Shown one piece after another: positions 24,302 through 39,300 of a stretch of 64,000 nt of DNA; within the stretch, counting starts at the first letter, position 1; every line of letters begins with the position of its first letter. This DNA comes from Monarcha castaneiventris obscurior. Taxonomy: Eukaryota; Chordata; Aves; Passeriformes; Monarchidae. Made by a program: the position numbers and the translations under genes. Below the pieces are notes generated by a model, which saw only the letters and a program-made list of their open reading frames with translations, was not told where the DNA came from and ran no database searches. The stretch covers positions 18,064,210 through 18,128,209 of the forward strand of contig JAMPIT010000884.1 in assembly GCA_026261815.1 (NCBI GenBank), read 5' to 3'.

Positions 24302-27300
24302 CTGTGAACAAAACGCAACGTTTCGCTTTTTTTATTTGTTTATATTATATTTGATTTATGATCATGTTTATTGTTGTTCCCTATACTCGTTCCCTGAGCT
24401 GCATTTTAAATGTCTGGGGAGCCTGGGCTGTCAGGGGTCTCCTCCAGTGATGGGTCAGGACTCGAGGCTGATGCAGCCAAAGCTCTGATGCCTCCCTCTC
24501 TAAGGGCAGGCACCCCTGTATGAATCCTGTGACTCCAGGAGCTGCCTGGCTGCCTCTGCTCCAGGTGCTGCAGTTGGAGGAGGTGGGGAGCCAAGGAGGG
24601 TGTAATGGCCTATGGACACCTCTCCTGCCCTCTGGAGCAGCTGGCAATCACCCCTGTGCACTTGCTGCCTATTGCTCAGCATCTCTCCCGAGTCCCATCT
24701 GGCCTGGAGCCTGGATCCCAAGGAACCAGTTTTCCCTTGGAGTTTCTAAGGGCATGTGGGAAATGGGGCAGGGGTGACTGAACGTTGCAGAGTTTCCAGA
24801 GAAACTCTTGCAGAGCTGAGAATATAAAGAGGCAGCAGAGCCAGCCAGCCCTGAGATGCTGACCCTTTAAAGAGCATCTCCAATACAGCCATCGCAGACT
24901 GCAGAGCTTCCATGAAAGAAGCTGCCTCTTTCTGACCCACAAATTCCTTTGCCACTGAGATCTTGTGGAGAAGGGAAAGTTTTCTTTTCTCCTGTCAGCA
25001 CAGCAGCAGTTGTGTGAAACCAGGGCCTGACAACAGTGCACTCTGAGAGAGCTGACATCTTGCTCCAGGCAGGATGGGATTAGCATATGTCTAATCCACT
25101 GAAGTGATGAGGAAGTCTGTACTTAACCCCTCTTGCCAAGTATATTCCAAAATCATCTGATTTCAAACAAGATTTTGTTATTCTGGGGTTCTGTTTGAAC
25201 CATGAGAGTGTTTGTTCATTGTTACCTCAGCCTCCTTCCTGTGGCTACAGAGGAATACTTTATGATTTCCAAGATCGTTTGAGCCTACGTGGACTCTGGC
25301 TGCTACTGCACCATGTGCATCAGACACAGTTCCACTGTTCCATTGGTTTCCAAGGGATGAGCATTTAGCTGGGAACAACATCCAGTTTGGAAATAATTAC
25401 TATGGAACCAATGCATTTAATTTCACTGAAACCAAGGATGTGTACTGCCTCCCATATTTAAACACTATTAAATTATTTAATTCACTTCTGAATCATATTT
25501 CTTTCTCTTGGTTTTGCTCCACATAAAACCAGTTCTGCTACCAACTAGATAATAAATCATTTTATGATTGGTGTTGATGTCAGAGCAAAAAGAGGGAAAT
25601 TAGATATGATTTTCTGTAGTGCCCAAATTACTTAGAAGCATTTAAGTCTCATTTTCAAAAGTGCTGTAAGCCCTTAAGAGTCCACATCTTCTAACTGTAA
25701 ATAGACTTTGCCTCCTAAGCCTCAGAGCACTTTGGCACACTTACTACTACTTTAAAAGGAAGTTTATTCTCTCCAATGGCAGCTTTTCTGTTCAATAGAT
25801 TAACAATCAAATTTAGAAATATTCCCACAGTTTCTAAGAGAGCTCCAAGTCTGATGAGCCAGAGATTACCACAACATCAGAATTTAGGAAGATGAAGGAC
25901 TTAAATTTAGAAAGTTTCTTCTTTTATACATATGCCTGTAGTCACTAGTGAGACTTAAATAAATTCATGGAAGAAACCAGTCTCTTACATAAATGCTATA
26001 TAACCAACTTTGTCAAAGAGTATTAAAATGACGTCTTTGCATACTCATCAGTCAGGAAATACATTAAAATGAGGCATAAAACTGTTCTTTTAGGTTGAAC
26101 ACCTTATAAAAGTTGACATTGTTCTATTCTTGATGCTACACTTTTTCCTACACCTAAAGATATTTTTAACTCTTAATTTTAACTCTGTTCTACGTCCATC
26201 CACATTGCAGGAAATCTTACTAAAGGAATTTTTCCTTACAGATCTCACTGTACCATTTTTATTGGCAGCTCCTGTTCTATCCATTCTGATTTTAACCAAC
26301 AGAGCAGCAATTTTTATCCTCAGCCTAAGGGACAAGGGGACATAGATTTGATCACATTTTCATTGAAGTGCATGGCAAAATCTTCCCGAGTATTTCAGTG
26401 GGAACTGCACTGTACCCTATAAAGCAATTTCAGTTAGATGCATAAGCTCTCATTCAGCAAGACACACACTCCAAATTGCTCTGCTGAGCCAAGGCCATGG
26501 TGCCCAGTGTGCTATGCAGAGCTTCTTTGGGGCAGGTCAGGGCCCGAGGCAGTCGGGTGGAGACCTCACCTTCCCTTGGCTTCCCTTGCAGCCTGAATGG
26601 ACTCTAGACGCCAGCACATGTTCCCTGACGTGATGCTGCTCTAAGCACTGGCACATACGCTTAGCTGTGTTTTTCCAAGGACTCCCCTGGCTGCTCTGGC
26701 TAGAACGTGGAGTGTGTGTCAGGGTTTGCAGTGCTCAGTCCTGCTGCTCTGTAAGGAGGACATCACCTCTGGTGGGTGCATCTCTCTGCTTGGTTTTCTG
26801 TCACACACCCTATACAGCCTGAGTGAGTAACATTCACAGTGACAGGATATCCTGCATCCTCTGCTAATATAGAAGTAAAACTAGCAGGCTTTGTAGAACC
26901 ACAGACTAACCTAGGCTGGGAGGGAAGGCTGGAGGTCTCTCCTCCATCTCCCTGCTCAAAGAAGAGCCATTTTCAGACAGATAAGGTTGATCTGGGCCTT
27001 TTCCAGGCAGCTCTTAAATATTTCCAGACATGAAGGTTCCCCAGGCTCTCTCCCCAGCCTGGAGCCATCAATCCCTGCCCCACCAACACTGTAAGAGTGC
27101 TGGTCTCGAGCCCTGCCACAGCTTTCCCCTTTATGTGGCCATGGACTGCTTGATCTGGACCCTGAAGACTGACTCCCTAACTAACCCTTGGACCTGCCAC
27201 ATCACCATAGACCTACTGATGACTGGACAGTGTCTGACCCTAGGTACCCTCACCAGACCAAATTCTGACCCTGGCCAGTGAGGCACACGGTGTTGGACCA

Positions 27301-30300
27301 ATCTAAAATGCTCAAGAAGCCTCCTTTAACCTCATTAGGCATTTAGGTTATTCCTCAAGACACAGGAGGGCCCTAAGACTGCAAGGACTATTCAGCCACA
27401 GACGTGTGAGAAGCACCATCAGCCTCAGCACTGCTCTCCAGGGCATCACTGAAGCCCCTAAAGACCCTGTGCTGGGATAAGGACATCAGGTAAGCACACA
27501 TACACATTAACCCTGCCTTCCTCCTCCATGCGTGCTCCCAGCCCAGTGGATACAGCCATACAGAACGGACTGTGCTTATGCGTGGAATTTCCCCAGGGTC
27601 AAAATTCGGTCAAACCAAAATCAGATTCCACTGGAGCACTCAAAGGCATTTTTCAGCTAGATGTTTTTATGCTAAATATAAACTTTTAACCCCAGGTTGG
27701 TTTGGCTGTTGTGCTGTCCAGAATGTGATAGCAAACACTCTTGCTGAAGTGGGAATAGTTTCTACATGTTCTGTTGTGGGAAAAAAGGGATAAAAAATGG
27801 CTGAACCATTTTTAAGTTTTTTTAGTGTGAAAAAATCTGGGAAAAAGAAAAAAAAGGCAGACCTACTTCACCTTTGAACAAACCTGGGAAATTTCATCTT
27901 CAGCAGTAAACTTCAGTGACTTCTTCTTACAAGAAGTGGAAAAAACAGGTAAAGACTGATTTTGCTTGGCAGTCTGAATGTTACCATTATAGCCCTATGG
28001 TTCCATTTACCAAACCTGTATTCCTCCCAGGTTTACTCCCATCTTCAACCTGCTTCTGAGGAAGGGTTTTGGGAAGGCCTATTCTTTGTTCTCCAGTAGC
28101 AATGACTGATGAAGCCCCAAATAAGAAATAAAATACGCTGCTAAAGATCAAAATTGATGCTACAGTGAAATAAATTAAAACTTAACAATCCTGACATTTT
28201 CCCTGTGTCCCAAGTGACACCGTTGATTTTCATTGGTAGGACACAGATTTTGTTAACAAAAGAAGGCTCAGGATCTACTATAATCACAGTAACAAACAGT
28301 AAGGAAAGTAAGTAGGGCAAGGATAGAAAGTATAGCATGAAAGATCTCTGGGGAAAAAAAAATGATTAAGCAACTTAGGGGGATTCACTTGCTTTCCCTT
28401 GGTCAGTAGGCAATCAGACTCCCTGGCTGTGGGATGAAGAAAGGGAATGGAGCTATTGCACATTCTGTTTCTTGGATGAGAAGATTGGCCTAACCACTTG
28501 TAATAATTAAAAGTCCTATGCAGAGTCTAAGGTGTGAATCCCGAAGTCCCGGCCAAACTCCAACTAGGTCAGTTTAGTTCTGAATCCCAGCATCACCCCT
28601 GCAGTTTGAGCTGTAATCGGTGTTCTTTACTTGCTGTCCTCAAGTGTCATATGCCACCATTACTCACAGCTTTTACAGTCATGCTATCAGGTAGGGAAGG
28701 TTTGTCATTTCTTTGAATTCTGTCTGATTCAAAGTTGCAATATTAATGTAAATCACTTGCAATCAGATAAAAAGGAAGACTACAAATTCAGCTGTTCTCT
28801 TCTTCCTGGGTGTTCCTACATGGCTTTTATGGCCCATAACAAGAAGCCCAGTCGCTGTTACAGACAGATTCCATCTGCTGTGAAAAGCGTCTCTCGTGCC
28901 TCAGGTGTGTCTGTTTGCACTGCTGACTTGATACGCCTGCTGCAGACACAGCCAGGTTTGTCAACAGCAATGGTGACTACAGACCGTCTGACTCAGGGCT
29001 TATATAAAATACACTCCCCAGTCTAGCATTTCACAACACGGATATCAGGGTTGTCAGCTGAATCCCAGTGTTTGCTTCAAAAAAGCAGGATGGTGAAAAA
29101 CCTCTCACTGGGACAATTCAGCTGGCATCTGTAAATATTTTTATTTAGCACAAGTATGTAAGACTTCTGATACTTAGCTTTTATGTGCAGGTTTCTCAGG
29201 AAGATTTTATACAAGGATTGGAGTAAGGGAAGGATGAAGGGAGAGGATAGAGGAGAAATGGTATTATGGTGAGGGGTTTTTATTACCCTCTTTTTCTCCC
29301 TCCCTGCTCTTTTGGAAGTGTAAAGACCAAATCAGTGACAATAAATTACCAAGCCAGAGAAGCCCATATGCCCATTTCTAGCAGTATCAGCTCCTCATGT
29401 CTGCACAGAGCTGTTGTGTCACTGTCTGTCCTGGGAGAAATAAGACTGCTTTGCACTTGCTACAGCATCTGGATGTTGCACTTCCTTGCATACTCCTCAT
29501 CACCTCCTTGCTCCTGGATGGAAATACATGTTTCCAGCTGGGCGAGGATCTGTGCTTCTAATTGACAGCTGTGGAGATGAACCATGGTTATCTATTGGAT
29601 CTTGACTGTCAGACTTAGACATTTCCATACTTCATGACTTGAGAAACAACAGGCAGCCCCCTCCCCTCAGACATTTCGAGGCGATTTCAAGGCAGACCTG
29701 CAGGCAGGAACACAGAAGTTGGATGCTCCAGACATTACATTTCATTGCACCCCTGTTAAATACCAGAATCAGTTCATGGCCTAAGAGTAATTTTCAGAGC
29801 TCTCAGAAAAGTGTTTGCAGGGTAGCTGAGTGACTAAACAGGGCTCAAGGGCCTGAAGTGCTACTCTTCTCAAGGACAATAATGTTAGTCCTGTAAGAAA
29901 TTAAAACTGAGCTTTCTCACTGATCACTCCAGAGCTACAGAGCTCCCATGTGGTCACCACACAGAATTCAGCTCTTTGCGCCTTCTCTCCCTTTCCAAGA
30001 AGAAAATATTTTGTAGATAAATAGAAGTACTTTTGTTACAAAGTAACAAAAAATAGCAGTGGCACCTCTGGATTTGGTGAGTGGTTTACAAAACCAGTCG
30101 CTACAGAAGGGGATGTTCAGATGCCCTGTTGCCAGGTACAGTGGTTATGCAAAAAAGGTCTGGCTAATCACACAGAAGGAAGCTATGGCTGTGAGGTGTT
30201 ACAAAAGTCCTGCAGAGCCTTATCTCAGCTCTTTTTTGTGTCCGTGTCACTCCAGGAGAAGACCATATTTTTGCTTCCCATGTATAACTTACCAAACGCC

Positions 30301-33300
30301 TTCTGCATGGTATTCAAGGTCAGTGAGCAGGACTGTGACCTGTAACTGAGGCAAAAACTATATGGACTAGTTGTGAAAGACCACAAAAATTTATGCATCC
30401 ATTTCACAGAGCTCCTTATGAGGATTGGTTGGTTATTGTACATATACTGTTCATAAATTGCTGTAAGTGATTAATGGCCTGATTAATTGCCTCTCATGGC
30501 CTTATACGAGACTTCAAAGCTTCAGAGATGTCAGAACAAAAAAACCCTACGAAGTGCCATATGGAGAATTAGAAAAAGAGTTCACTAGCTAATGCCAGTA
30601 GAATGGAGTCCAGACCCCAGATCTGCAAGAACCTGTGCTCCCTCTGTCTTTCCTGAGCTTCCCTGCTCAGGAAAAAAAATCAACTGCTGACTTAGCAGGG
30701 TCCAAAGTGCCTTTTTAATTTATTTCATTTCAGTGTTCCCTGAGGACACCCATGACATATGGTGAATGGGTTCATCAGAATTCAAATTAAAAAAAAAAAG
30801 GCTGAGAGAGGCTTGGTAATGTATTATGGGATCTTTTCAAGGTTTAGAGATTTCTGACATGCAGGGGGCCTGAGTGCAAAAGAATTGCTTCTGATTTGCT
30901 TAAAAGTTCAGGTTTTAGGGTGATTTGGAGGCAATGCTCTCTGGGAGCCTGCTGAAACTGATGAAAGGCAAAAGTCTCTCCTGCCAGAAAGGCAGGGAAC
31001 TTGGAACTTGATCTTGGCAAATCATCCCCTGCCAGCCAAGCTGCAGCTTTCTCAGACAGTCTCCCTCAGCAAAGACAAATATAGGAACAAGATCCTGATT
31101 TTGTCTACATTCACGTAACACCTTGCAAAGCAGTGGCATCAAGCCATCTTCTCACACTAGTTTTACCCAAGAGGAATTAATGGTAATTAGCCAAGCTCAT
31201 TACCCATTCCAGAATATATTACTTGTTTCATAAAAGGTCTGGAACCCACACCTGTAAAATAGATTTGACAGTATTGTACAGTAAATATATTGGAAATCAA
31301 TTAAATTTAACATCCTTTAGCACAGACTGAACCAGGCAACATCTTTTCAGCATCACTTGAAGCGGTTTCGGTGAGATGTACATTAAGCAGACAGAGAATG
31401 TAATAATACTAGCAAGAGCCTCCTGTCCCACAGGGACCAACATGCCAAAGTCAGGGCCTTCATTTCAGATTTAGTCTTTAAACTTGATCCCTGTGTGCTG
31501 TGTAATTCCCACAATGTTGTATTGTGCCTTTTCCTATGGAACAGCACTACAGGAACTAGAGGCTTCTGAAGCAGCCCATGCCCTCCTGGTGCAAAGATGA
31601 TTGTCCAGGTGTCAGACTGGGCTGGCTACCTGTCGGAAGGCCTGGCTCTCCATGATGGATTTCAGCCCCCAGAGGACTAAGATCTCTGCTTTTCCGTGAG
31701 GACAGAGGCTCCTCCAGAGGGTGGCTTGGAATAGCTAAGGCAGCTCCCACTTTATGAGAAGTGGTGTTCATGGTGCAAGGCTGGCTGTGCTGGGTGGTGT
31801 GGGTGGCTGTCATAGTTTTTTTCTGATAGTTCCTACATGTGTCTGGGTGACACCTCAGAATGGCACTTGGGCCACCTCTTTGGCACACCCCTCTTTCCTC
31901 TTCCCATCCATGCCTCCTGTTTCACCAGCTGCAGGAGCACGAGGCTCAGCCTAGGAAGTGGAGCCCCTTCCTGAGCTGCCTGTCTCACCTCGGGGCTGGG
32001 CACCCCGGGCTGGCTGCTGTGCTGTCTCTGCAGGTTAGACACAGGTCCCACAGCCTGTCACTGTAGACAGGGTTTCTTGTGGCTGCTTCAAACAGGGCAC
32101 CTGTGCTCCACTGAGGTGTGAAGAGCACCAAGTGGACACTGAAGCCACAGGAGGCCCTGCTCTGCAGGGTTTAATTACTTTTATTTTAACCCCAGACCTC
32201 TCTTGCCTCTGCGATGTTTGGTAAACACGACCTTTTAGAGAAGGAAAAAGCAGATGGCATCCTGCATTAGTGTAACTGCCCGCTCAGCACCCCGGGAAAG
32301 AGAAACTTGGCTTCTCAGCAGCAGTCTTTCTGCCACTTCGAGTCAGATCTCTTGGCTCCTCATCCCTGAGGCAGGTTTGAACATCACCAAATTCGCTGAC
32401 AAAAGCCTGCCGGTGCAATCATGCAGAAGATAGAATTTCACTGCTAAAATGAGATGAATTCAGGGCTGGGAGGCAGTAGAGTCTCTACGAGGCAAGGAAA
32501 GCTTGCATGTTCCTCAGCCCATTGCTCTCCTAATCCAGCAGTGAGCTGGGTGAGGGACACAGCTCTTGGCATTTATAGACCTAGGCAAGGGCTTCTGCAG
32601 TTTTCTTTTTCCACCTGTTGTGATGGACTCTAGGTTGGATTGCACCTCTGGGTTCCTTCCTAAGCCATCAGATAATTGATTTGTGAAGGCTGTGAGTGAA
32701 CCACTTCACAGGAAGATCTTGGTGTAACTCAGATAAATTTTGTTTCTATTCTTAAGTAGCTCAGCTATTTCATCTCTTGTGATTACTGCAGCCCAGTAGA
32801 AGGTCACTGCTTGTGTCAAACCAAGCAGAAGGAAGCCTGGTTCTCCTCAACACAAAGAGTGACAAAGCCACAAATCACCATCCTCCTCAATACAGACAAT
32901 CCAAACAGTATTCACCAGCTTTAGGAAATCGGATATTATCCAGATTTTAATTTTGCCTCTGTGCTCAGATCTAGGGGATATCTTGCATTGCCCTTTGGCT
33001 GAAGACCGAGATAGAAACAGCATGATGAGCATTCCCGCCTCCTTTCCCCGATGCAGTGACCACCCCCACAGCCTTATGCAGTAGGCACAAAGCTCTACTT
33101 TTCCAGTTTTTAACCTATTTTGTCTCTGCTGCTTCACTTACACTCTGATCCACTTCATGTCACATTTCTTCCCTCAGTCCCCATTTCTTTTTCTATCTTT
33201 TTCATTCCCATTTGGAAAACAGGATGACTTAGCAACTTACACATTTGGTCACACAAGCTCATGTTTCCCTAGGGCACCTCAACTTTTCTTACCTATGAGG

Positions 33301-36300
33301 AATGGAAATTATTCCTACCCCTATTCTCTGTTCTCAGATATGGAACTTTTGGGGCAAGATCATAAAAAAAACATCGAGTTTGCCTAGACTCAACCAATCT
33401 TACTGTGTTTTCGAGCAGTGTCCTAGCTGGTATTATAAATGGCTTTATTCCTGTGGATTGCAACTTCCTCAGTGGAGGATCTACCCCAATATGCTCTATT
33501 TTAGGACATTCTGTAACATTCTTATCAGATCCAGTTGTGCTGTAGCAGCACAGAGATACTTTTCAAAACACCATTCTGCACCATCCAGGTTTGTGCATCT
33601 TGACCTAGCACTCTCACATCAGTGCATTCTGGGAAGTCACAGGAATTGGTTCTATTTTGCCAATCACCTCCAAAGTCATGTGGAAAAAAGCACTAGCAGT
33701 GTATACAGAGCGTAGCCTGTCCCCATCTTCCCTCTTTCTGCTAAAGAGGGAATGAGAGAGACTACAGTCAGCCCAGATACACAGGCAACAACAGCAGCAT
33801 CATGGCCTGCTTTCAGGAAAGCAGCACCATGCCAGTGTGGGACACGAGAAAGGTGACACACAACTCTAGTCACTAAGAAAAGCGTTTCCAGTGGGGTGAT
33901 GGTACAACCTGTGCGTGGAAAGAACCAAAGTGCCAAGCAGAGATGGTTAAAAGTTAGTGGAACACACTTCCAAGTGACGTGGCCACACTTAGGTTCCTCA
34001 GTCTCATAAGAAAAATCTCACTGAACTCAGGTCCTGTTTATGACACTTTTCTTCAGGATGTTTTCTCTCAGAAGATGAAATAGTCTCTAGCTATTCCGCA
34101 GTTTTTGAACTGGTGAGGTTACAGTCAAAAGTACCTCCCTTTTTCACATGTACTCCCTCAGCTATCTACTTCTGTTTGCAGAAGCCAAACAGGATGGCCT
34201 GAGCAGCTGTACAGTGTGCTCCTCTTCAGAATTTCAGACTCTTCAGTTCTTCCTGAAGCCTATGAAAACCTGCCAGGGGCACATGCAAGAGAAGGAATTC
34301 TATTACACAGAGATGTTGTTCCAAAGGGAGAACTTAGTGTTTCTGAGCTCAGAGCCTGTCCCATAGGGGTGACCAGAAGATGAACCTTCACAGGAGTGAG
34401 TTAGTGCTGCAGAGCACCAAAAAGACAAAAGACCTATGGATTGACATCACACTACAAGAACATGTGTAATAAAAGGCCACAGTCTCATTGTGTCACTGCC
34501 AAAGAATGCTGGCATGAACAGGATTATTCCAGCCAAGGGACCTGCTCATTTATCTCCTGCGCATATGTTCTTGTTCCCTGCAGTTCCTTCTTTCATTTAC
34601 GCTATTTTTATCTTCCTGCTTTTGCTTCTTCTTCTCTCCTGTTATTCTTCTTCTCTGTATAGTATGTTTGCCATCCATTTTTCTTACAGTAGCACTGTTA
34701 CATTTGTTGGGATGAGCCTGTCTCCCTTTTTTTCTCCTTGACTCTTTTTTCCATCTCTTTTCCTTATCTGTCTCTATCTTTTAAGCCATTAACAAGCACG
34801 TGGACAGAGGGTCCACAGAAACCACATGTCAAGCTCAACAGAGCACACCTTAGTGTACAAAAGGTCTGGAATGGCTCAGTTTTGGGGGTGTGTGCATCTT
34901 GACTGATGCAGATCAGGTCAGATGACATTAGCAGAGGATTAGGATGAATGGTGTGAGCTCCACCACAGTCCATCTGCTATTATTTTACCAACCGTCTGTG
35001 CCCATTTTCCAGTGCTAGATACAGGACGATTTCCAAGGCTGGCATAGTTTCTTCCCGTGCATGTCTGTAGCATTATCACACAGGAAACACAGGGTAGAGC
35101 AGGTGTTTATGTTGCATTCCCCTGGTATCAAAAAGTTGCCATGGTATGGGCAAGGAATTCTTTGCAGTATAGGAGAGAGAACATGAGGATCATTTGCAAG
35201 CCAGAGTGAATTGCCTGGTATTAATGCCACTAACTGATCTCCACAGATTATGTTGAGAGTGGCTCCCACAGCTGTAAGGTTGTCTATGATTGATCCCTTT
35301 TCACACATATTACCATGGCCCAAGAAATAGCAAGCACTGGCACATGTGGGAGAAGAGCACTTGAATCCAAGTCTAAATTCCTCTAGGGCAGGACCCATGG
35401 AAGTGACAGGAGCAACAGGGGAAAATAAAGAGCTGGAAGAACACGTGGCCAGGCAATGGCTGGATACAGCTTCAGACTCTCAGAAAATGTGTCTGATAGG
35501 CATCTTTGCAGTTTCAAAATAGGATACTTAAAGAGTGTTTTCTTCGGCCTCTCTCTCCTAGTATCTTCCACCTTCCTGAAGAAAGGTGTTGATTGAGGGA
35601 AGCAAAGCAACCAATGTGACAGGGAGACTCCAGATTCCACCAGAAATATTTTTTTTTCTGTTGAAGAGCCAACGAATTCCTCATTTTACTTCCCCACCCT
35701 CATGCTCTCTACAATTGCCTGCAAGTAGCTGCACCAGCTGCTGGAGAGGAGCAGGGAAATGCCTGTGTGGGAGAGAGTGCCAAATGTCCTGGTGAAGCTC
35801 CTCTACAGGACTGAGATGCTGCATCTGAAACTGACCTCCTGTTTCTTTGGATATTTCCAGAAAGAGCCATTCTTCCCAGGTCATAGTACCAGAAGATTTG
35901 CCAATTATACCTCCCTGTAAGAAATTCCCAAGGTTGCTGGTAACTATGATGTTAAGGATGTGCTCTAAAATATTTTTTGCTTATAATTCTAAGTGTTTCA
36001 ATATTTGCCCTAAATCTACATTCACTAAACAGCTTTGTGATTCTGGACCTAGGCTCCTGCAAAGAAACTGAAGCTGCTAGTCCTCACTGTACGAAACACC
36101 CCAAAAAAGTGAGGAATCTGCTCACTCCCCAGCTTAGGAAGAGTTCAAATCTGGGTCTAGACATTATTCTTGTCCCACATCTTTGTGTCAGACTGAAATC
36201 AAAACTCTGAAAACTGTGAGCTGGGGGAATAATTTTGTGAACTTTGCTGACCCATCTCTGCCTGTTTGCAGCATCCCTGCAACCTCCAATGGTACTATCT

Positions 36301-39300
36301 GGAACAGGATTATTAAGTCTATGGGGAGGGAAGAATAAGAAGTAGATGAGCTGTTAAGAAGCAGAAAAAAAAATCTTCTCTTTATGCCCGTGACCTCAAT
36401 AAGGAAAAGAAATGAGAAGCACAAGCAGGATGTGCTAGCAAAGCAGAAATGTTGCTCAAACTTATGTGTGTTTTCAAAACCAGTGCTGTGGAGGACTTTA
36501 GGGCGAGTGAAAGAAGTCAGACTGATGAGCTCTGTGTATGGTCATTTGTCCTCAGAGTACACAAGACCATGGGTGTAGGGGCTTGCTTTGCACTGGCATG
36601 TCCACATCCTGCTAAGATTGACTTGGAGTCTTCTTCATTAAGAATCAGAGAAGAATTTAGCCTCCATGGTCCACTAATTGCAGGAACATGCACTTGACAC
36701 TGCCAGCTGGGGGCCAATCAGGCACAGTTGTTAGGCTTGTTTAAGTGGAAGGTTATAGATCTGATTTGATACGGACTAGAATCATCATCATGTTTCACAC
36801 CTGAGCCAAAGCCACGAAGCAGCTCTGAGCTGAAAGGAAGCACTGACCTCCAGATCCTATATACAATATCATGCTAGCAATCTTAAATCAGAAATTATAA
36901 TTTCCCATTTCAAGAACTGGATTTGCATTTGTCCTGTCAGGCAAGGTCAGTCTTTCACACGTTGTGATAAAATGTTGAGTAGCTCCATTGTTTAACTGTA
37001 ATGCTTAAAGAGTGATGGATACCAGTGGAAAATCATAAGTGTCCAACTGTTTATCAAGGTACTTCAGTCATGTCCAGAGGCAGCATCCACTTGGGGAGTG
37101 GTTCAGTTCTTAACAACTTCGTGGGCCTCAGCCTTAAGGAACATTGCATTCACAACCCAGACAAGGTATTGGAAATTTCTCAGGAGAATCTAACTTTTAG
37201 AGGACCTAGAGTGATCCAGGGGATCCAGAGAGCTGTAGCAGGAGGAGAGATGCTGATGGGCTACAGCAGTGGGGAGTCAAAGAGGGATGTGACTGTGCAG
37301 TGGATAATATTCATAACTCCTTTGTGTCAACATCTTCCAGCAAGGCTTCACAGGACAAAGAACAAATGCATGTACAATGGAAACAGAGAGTTCAGGTAAA
37401 GAGACGTGAAGAGTCAGAGACAGAGATGTCCAGAAGTAAATGAAAGCAGATTTTGGGCTTTAAGTGTGTGCTGCTGAGGGTGCAGCATACTTATGCAGCT
37501 CAGAGAGCCAGGAAGAAAGATGTTTGAAGGTTTTGTTTGAACAAACTGTCCAAAATCTGTCCATCCACTTATCAGCCTCCTACATATAAAAATGGAGCAA
37601 CAAGCACCAAGGACTTTTTCCAGCAAGAACACACATTTTCTTTTCAGTACTTTGGTAAGTCACAAGTGGGGCAAGAAGGAGTTTCTCCAGAAATGCAAGG
37701 AAGGCTGGCTTGGAGAAGTAGCCAATGGTTCACATGTCTCTTTACTACTAACTGGTGCCAGGAAGCAGCCAGTCTGTTATGGTGACTAATCCAGCAGGCA
37801 CTTTAGAAATGAGTCCACAGCTGTTCAAACTATAAACTATATTGAGTTATAATTTCATTGGTCCACAATCATGAAGTAAACACTTTGCCAGTGGCACTAA
37901 TCATGTTTTAACCCTGATCTGAGCAGCAGTCTCCCTACTGGAAAGTGTGGAAAATATGAACAGAGCTTGTCCAACTTTTCCAAAGATGTTTCAGATCCTA
38001 GCCCTTCTTCTCAGTACCCATCCAAGCTCTTCCAGAAGACTGCTTCCTCTTCCTGAGAGAACTCTGTCTCCTTTGCCTTAAAAGCAGGTCAGGTCTCATC
38101 TGCACATCTTCCACAATGCTTTGGCACTCCAGTGCTATTCCCAAGTCCATTACCAAAGCAGACCTGCCCCTGATGCTTAAAGTTTTCTGCAGAACTTTTC
38201 CCATCACAGGAGGAGAGGTGATTTTCTGCTGATTTCCTATTCAGCACCACAGAGGCAGACTCCGAAAAGCCTATGAAAGGCAACTGAATGAATATACTGT
38301 TCCCTCCAATTGTGACTCCGTCATTTCCTCTCATTACTCTAATAGAAACAAATCTTTCTCATCTCAGCCCTATTACCTCACACAAAGGAAAATGGTATGT
38401 AATCCTGTTAGAACTGGGCTGCTGCTGGACACATTTTAAAGTCATTGTTCTGGGATGCCAGTCTCCACTGTATGTGACTGGGAGAAGTGGGAAATGCAAT
38501 TACTAGGCTATTCAAATCCCTAGAATGAAACCCTGCCATTAATAGGCAAAAGCCAGCAAGAAAAAGAGCCGTTGCTTTATGAAATTACAGGGTTTGGCTA
38601 AATTAGAGTCTAATCAGCACCTCAGTAAAGGAGCAGGGTTAGCTCCTGCTGCCATCCCTGGAGTTTCTTCATGTCACTCAACCTGATATTTGGCATCCCC
38701 AGTGGAAACCCAATCTGCAAGATGGCTTACGGTCATGAAGCCAGTGGTGTACAAGTCCAGTGGAGACAATGGTGAAGGATTTACACTGTCCTTTGATATG
38801 GAAAAGACCTCAGAGTTCAGCAACAGAAATCTGCCTGCTGCTGCCATCACCTCATCTTGTACTTTGGCTCTGAGCTTTTTGGCAGAATCTGGGATCAAAT
38901 CTGTCTCTTAATATTCATGGCCTACAGCTCCAGTTTTGCTAATTGTTGGTGCAACCCAGCTAAGCAGCCAGGTGGGAAATTTGCATTGCTAAACTCATGG
39001 AGCTGCAACTTCCCCGCAAGGAATTCACACGCTGGAGGAGAGAAGGGGGCTAGCTCTGCTTGTGGCAGTCAGTGAAGCAAAGCAGAACAAGATGAGTGGG
39101 AATAATCTCAACCGCCTCATTGAGCTGGCTTCTGTTGAGTGCTTAGACACTGACATGTTCCTAATCATTCCCATCCATGTGAAGCCAAGGCATTTTTAGC
39201 TGGTAGCAAAGAGACAGAAATCTTGCCAAGAAATGTTAGGAAAGACCACACAAGAACAACAATGACCATCACAAACCACAAGCAGAGAAACTTTTGTCCC

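Noticed and set aside
23799..24488. 229-codon plus-strand open frame
   Set aside because: It lies antisense over IQSEC3 exon B, whose GC-rich coding sequence suppresses stops. No family resemblance is seen, and exon B is confirmed by splice sites and homology.
35015..35398. 127-codon Cys-rich minus-strand ORF
   Set aside because: The Cys spacing looked secreted-protein-like, but there is no signal peptide, no flanking exon signals and no family I recognise.
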